This document shows, in pieces, positions 13,249 through 14,462 of a stretch of DNA of 14,462 nucleotides. Source of the stretch: Prevotellamassilia sp. (GTDB lineage Bacteria; Bacteroidota; Bacteroidia; Bacteroidales; Bacteroidaceae); the NCBI GenBank assembly GCA_009775705.1, contig VSQE01000062.1, positions 1 through 14,462 of the forward strand, written 5' to 3'. Numbering within the stretch: position 1 is the stretch's first letter; each line of letters starts with the position of its first letter. The notes beneath the pieces were generated by a model. That model made no database searches, was not told where the DNA came from, and was given only the letters and a program-made list of their open reading frames with translations. The position numbers and the translations under genes are program-made.

Positions 13249-14385
13249 ATGATCAACACTTTGATACTGCTGACAACGGAGTTTGCCGCTGTGGCTCATT
13301 TGATGATGAGCCTTGTCCTCTTCTATTTTGCGCGGCGTAGTGTGCGTTTCCTCTCCCAGGCATGGATTATGCTCCTGATAGGGATTCTCTATGGTGTGGG
13401 GTTGTGTTTCGTGGCCGTCCACGACATCCCCTCGCCGGGCATTCTGCATCCGGTCATGCTGATCTATCTGCTGGCCTGTTCCTATTTGCAGAGCATCTAT
13501 CCTTTAGGCATGTGCATGCCCGGCTATCTGCAATGGGGGCGTATGTGGGGGTATGCCACTCCCGCTCTTGCGCTCATTTTCATTTACAGTGTGGGAGCGG
13601 CGATGGGAAGCAACCTGGCCAAGGTGTACGAAGCGGCCGACATCCCGGAGAATCTGCTCAGCGGCGACGTGCTGCTGCGTCTGACTGCGTTGGGGCTGTC
13701 CGGCTATTACATCATCAATATCTTCCGTCTGCCCCACAAGCTGGTGCGACGGTTCGAACTGCCTCCCGATCTGGCTGTCTACGGCGCGGCCCTCGGGCTG
13801 GTGGCTGTCTACTTCATCGTGCTTACCATACGTTTCTCGCTTGTCGGGCTGATGCTTTACATGGTGCTGTTCACGGTGGTGAACATGTTTTTCTTTTTCC
13901 GGATCCTGCGTCCCGTTTCCCGTTCCATGGTCTTGCCGGCCATTCAGCCTGTCAAGGCTCCGCCCCCTCCCAACGTGCTGTCCATGTCCGAACTCGACGA
14001 TTTCAACGAGGCCAACCTGCACCGGTTCGAGGTGATGGAGTATAAGATGCAGACGGAGCGTCCTTATGTCGATCCGCTTTTCAATAGGGAGAGTCTGTGC
14101 GGCATGACGGGTTTTAACCGTCATGTGGTGTTGCAGAGCCTTCGTTCTCAGGGGTATAATGACATCCATGAATATATTGCCCGTTATCGTGTGGCCGAAT
14201 TGAAAAAGCAGATCATTGCAGGGCGGATTACGGATTTGAAGCAGCACGGCAGCGTTGGGTTCCGTGCGCTGAAGACGGCGCAGTCCTGTTTTGAACGCTA
14301 CGAGGGCGGTAGCCTGATCGAGTGGTTCCGCGAGCATGCGCCCGGAGCGGACACCTCTGCCGATGACGGAGGTGAGAATACGTAA
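13249..14385 (+). CDS. Membrane-anchored AraC-type HTH regulator
   Basis: The 378-aa protein has about seven hydrophobic segments (roughly 5-28, 38-57, 67-86, 102-120, 141-159, 176-194 and 198-219). A linker with PPPP near 238-241 leads to a cytoplasmic C-terminal domain (about 270-362) that follows the AraC two-HTH plan. RPYVDPLFNRESLCGMTGFN aligns with the first helices, then HEYIARYRVAELKKQI. A more degenerate second HTH (HGSVGFRALKTAQSCFERYEG) ends in SLIEWFRE. It probably senses something in or across the inner membrane and controls transcription locally. It is divergent from glsA with 114 bp between start codons, making the glycine-lipid operon its most obvious target, though this is inference. 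The start may be leaderless; the next in-frame Met codons are 19 and 20. Confidence 0.85.
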   Translation: MINTLILLTTEFAAVAHLMMSLVLFYFARRSVRFLSQAWIMLLIGILYGVGLCFVAVHDIPSPGILHPVMLIYLLACSYLQSIYPLGMCMPGYLQWGRMWGYATPALALIFIYSVGAAMGSNLAKVYEAADIPENLLSGDVLLRLTALGLSGYYIINIFRLPHKLVRRFELPPDLAVYGAALGLVAVYFIVLTIRFSLVGLMLYMVLFTVVNMFFFFRILRPVSRSMVLPAIQPVKAPPPPNVLSMSELDDFNEANLHRFEVMEYKMQTERPYVDPLFNRESLCGMTGFNRHVVLQSLRSQGYNDIHEYIARYRVAELKKQIIAGRITDLKQHGSVGFRALKTAQSCFERYEGGSLIEWFREHAPGADTSADDGGENT

Positions 14386-14429
14386 AGAACCGGAGCGGCT
14401 GTCTGTTTCAGACCGCCGCTCCGGTTCTT
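14385..14429 (+). terminator. Large hairpin overlapping the stop codon of the HTH gene
   Basis: 14385-14399 pairs perfectly with 14415-14429 (15 bp, AAGAACCGGAGCGGC and its complement). It is extended past one mismatch by GTCTG/CAGAC (14401-14405/14409-14413) around a TTT loop. The stem includes the last A of the TAA stop codon. Only TTCTTGT follows, so there is no true U-tract. It is still likely to be the 3' end of the mRNA. The remaining 33 bases to the window end show nothing identifiable. Confidence 0.65.
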
Positions 14430-14462
14430 GTATCGAGAAAGGGCGGTGTCTTATAAACAACG

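Noticed and set aside
13135..13449. N-terminal extension of glsA to 13449
   Set aside because: The extension crosses the divergent promoters and the start of the HTH gene and encodes a low-quality, His/Gln-rich segment. ATG 13134 matches family N-termini.

Overview
The window reads as chromosome from a Bacteroidales bacterium (Bacteroidetes), probably a Bacteroides-like gut species with fairly GC-rich coding sequence. This rests on four things. The promoters are of the Bacteroides type (TAnnTTTG at about -7, sometimes with TTTG or TTG about 20 bp upstream). A/T-rich leaders replace strong Shine-Dalgarno sites. The tmRNA has a glycine-resume NYALAA-type tag. The gene families are typical of the order: a Wzi-family capsule assembly protein, a lipocalin-like lipoprotein with a C-D start, a glsA/glsB glycine-lipid pair and a secreted C1B peptidase. 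The species cannot be named from the sequence alone.

Layout. 1-666: a strong intrinsic terminator, one small uncertain ORF, then about 340 bp without a convincing gene but with several dyads. 667-3323 (minus): a two-gene peptidase operon, pepP (Xaa-Pro aminopeptidase) followed by an exported bleomycin-hydrolase-like C1B peptidase. 3324-3988: a long intergenic stretch with three adjacent 21-bp repeats, a very short orphan promoter-to-terminator unit on the minus strand (candidate small RNA) and a foldable segment. 3989-6508 (plus): threonylcarbamoyl-AMP synthase, then a ClC chloride transporter/channel with CBS domains. 6525-6966: a 17-bp perfect hairpin and the tmRNA gene ssrA (minus). 7040-9973 (minus): a Wzi-family outer-membrane protein, a lipocalin-like lipoprotein and a GT2 glycosyltransferase. 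10192-13134 (minus): glsA, glsB and an acyltransferase-3 membrane protein, closely spaced and probably co-transcribed. 13249-14385 (plus): a membrane-anchored AraC-type HTH regulator divergent from glsA, ending in a very large hairpin.

The most notable finding is a run of nine G in the first codons of the acyltransferase-3 gene (11227-11235, minus strand). With nine G, translation from the good ATG at 11267 stops after 43 codons. With ten or seven G, the same ATG reads into a complete acyltransferase of about 358 residues, including the first membrane helix with the conserved histidine. This looks like a slipped-strand, on/off phase-variable gene captured OFF, 20 bp behind the glycine-lipid synthesis genes and opposite a membrane-embedded regulator. 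Together, glsA, glsB, the switchable acyltransferase, the divergent membrane HTH protein and the nearby Wzi, lipoprotein and glycosyltransferase genes form a cell-envelope module. That these parts act together is inference.
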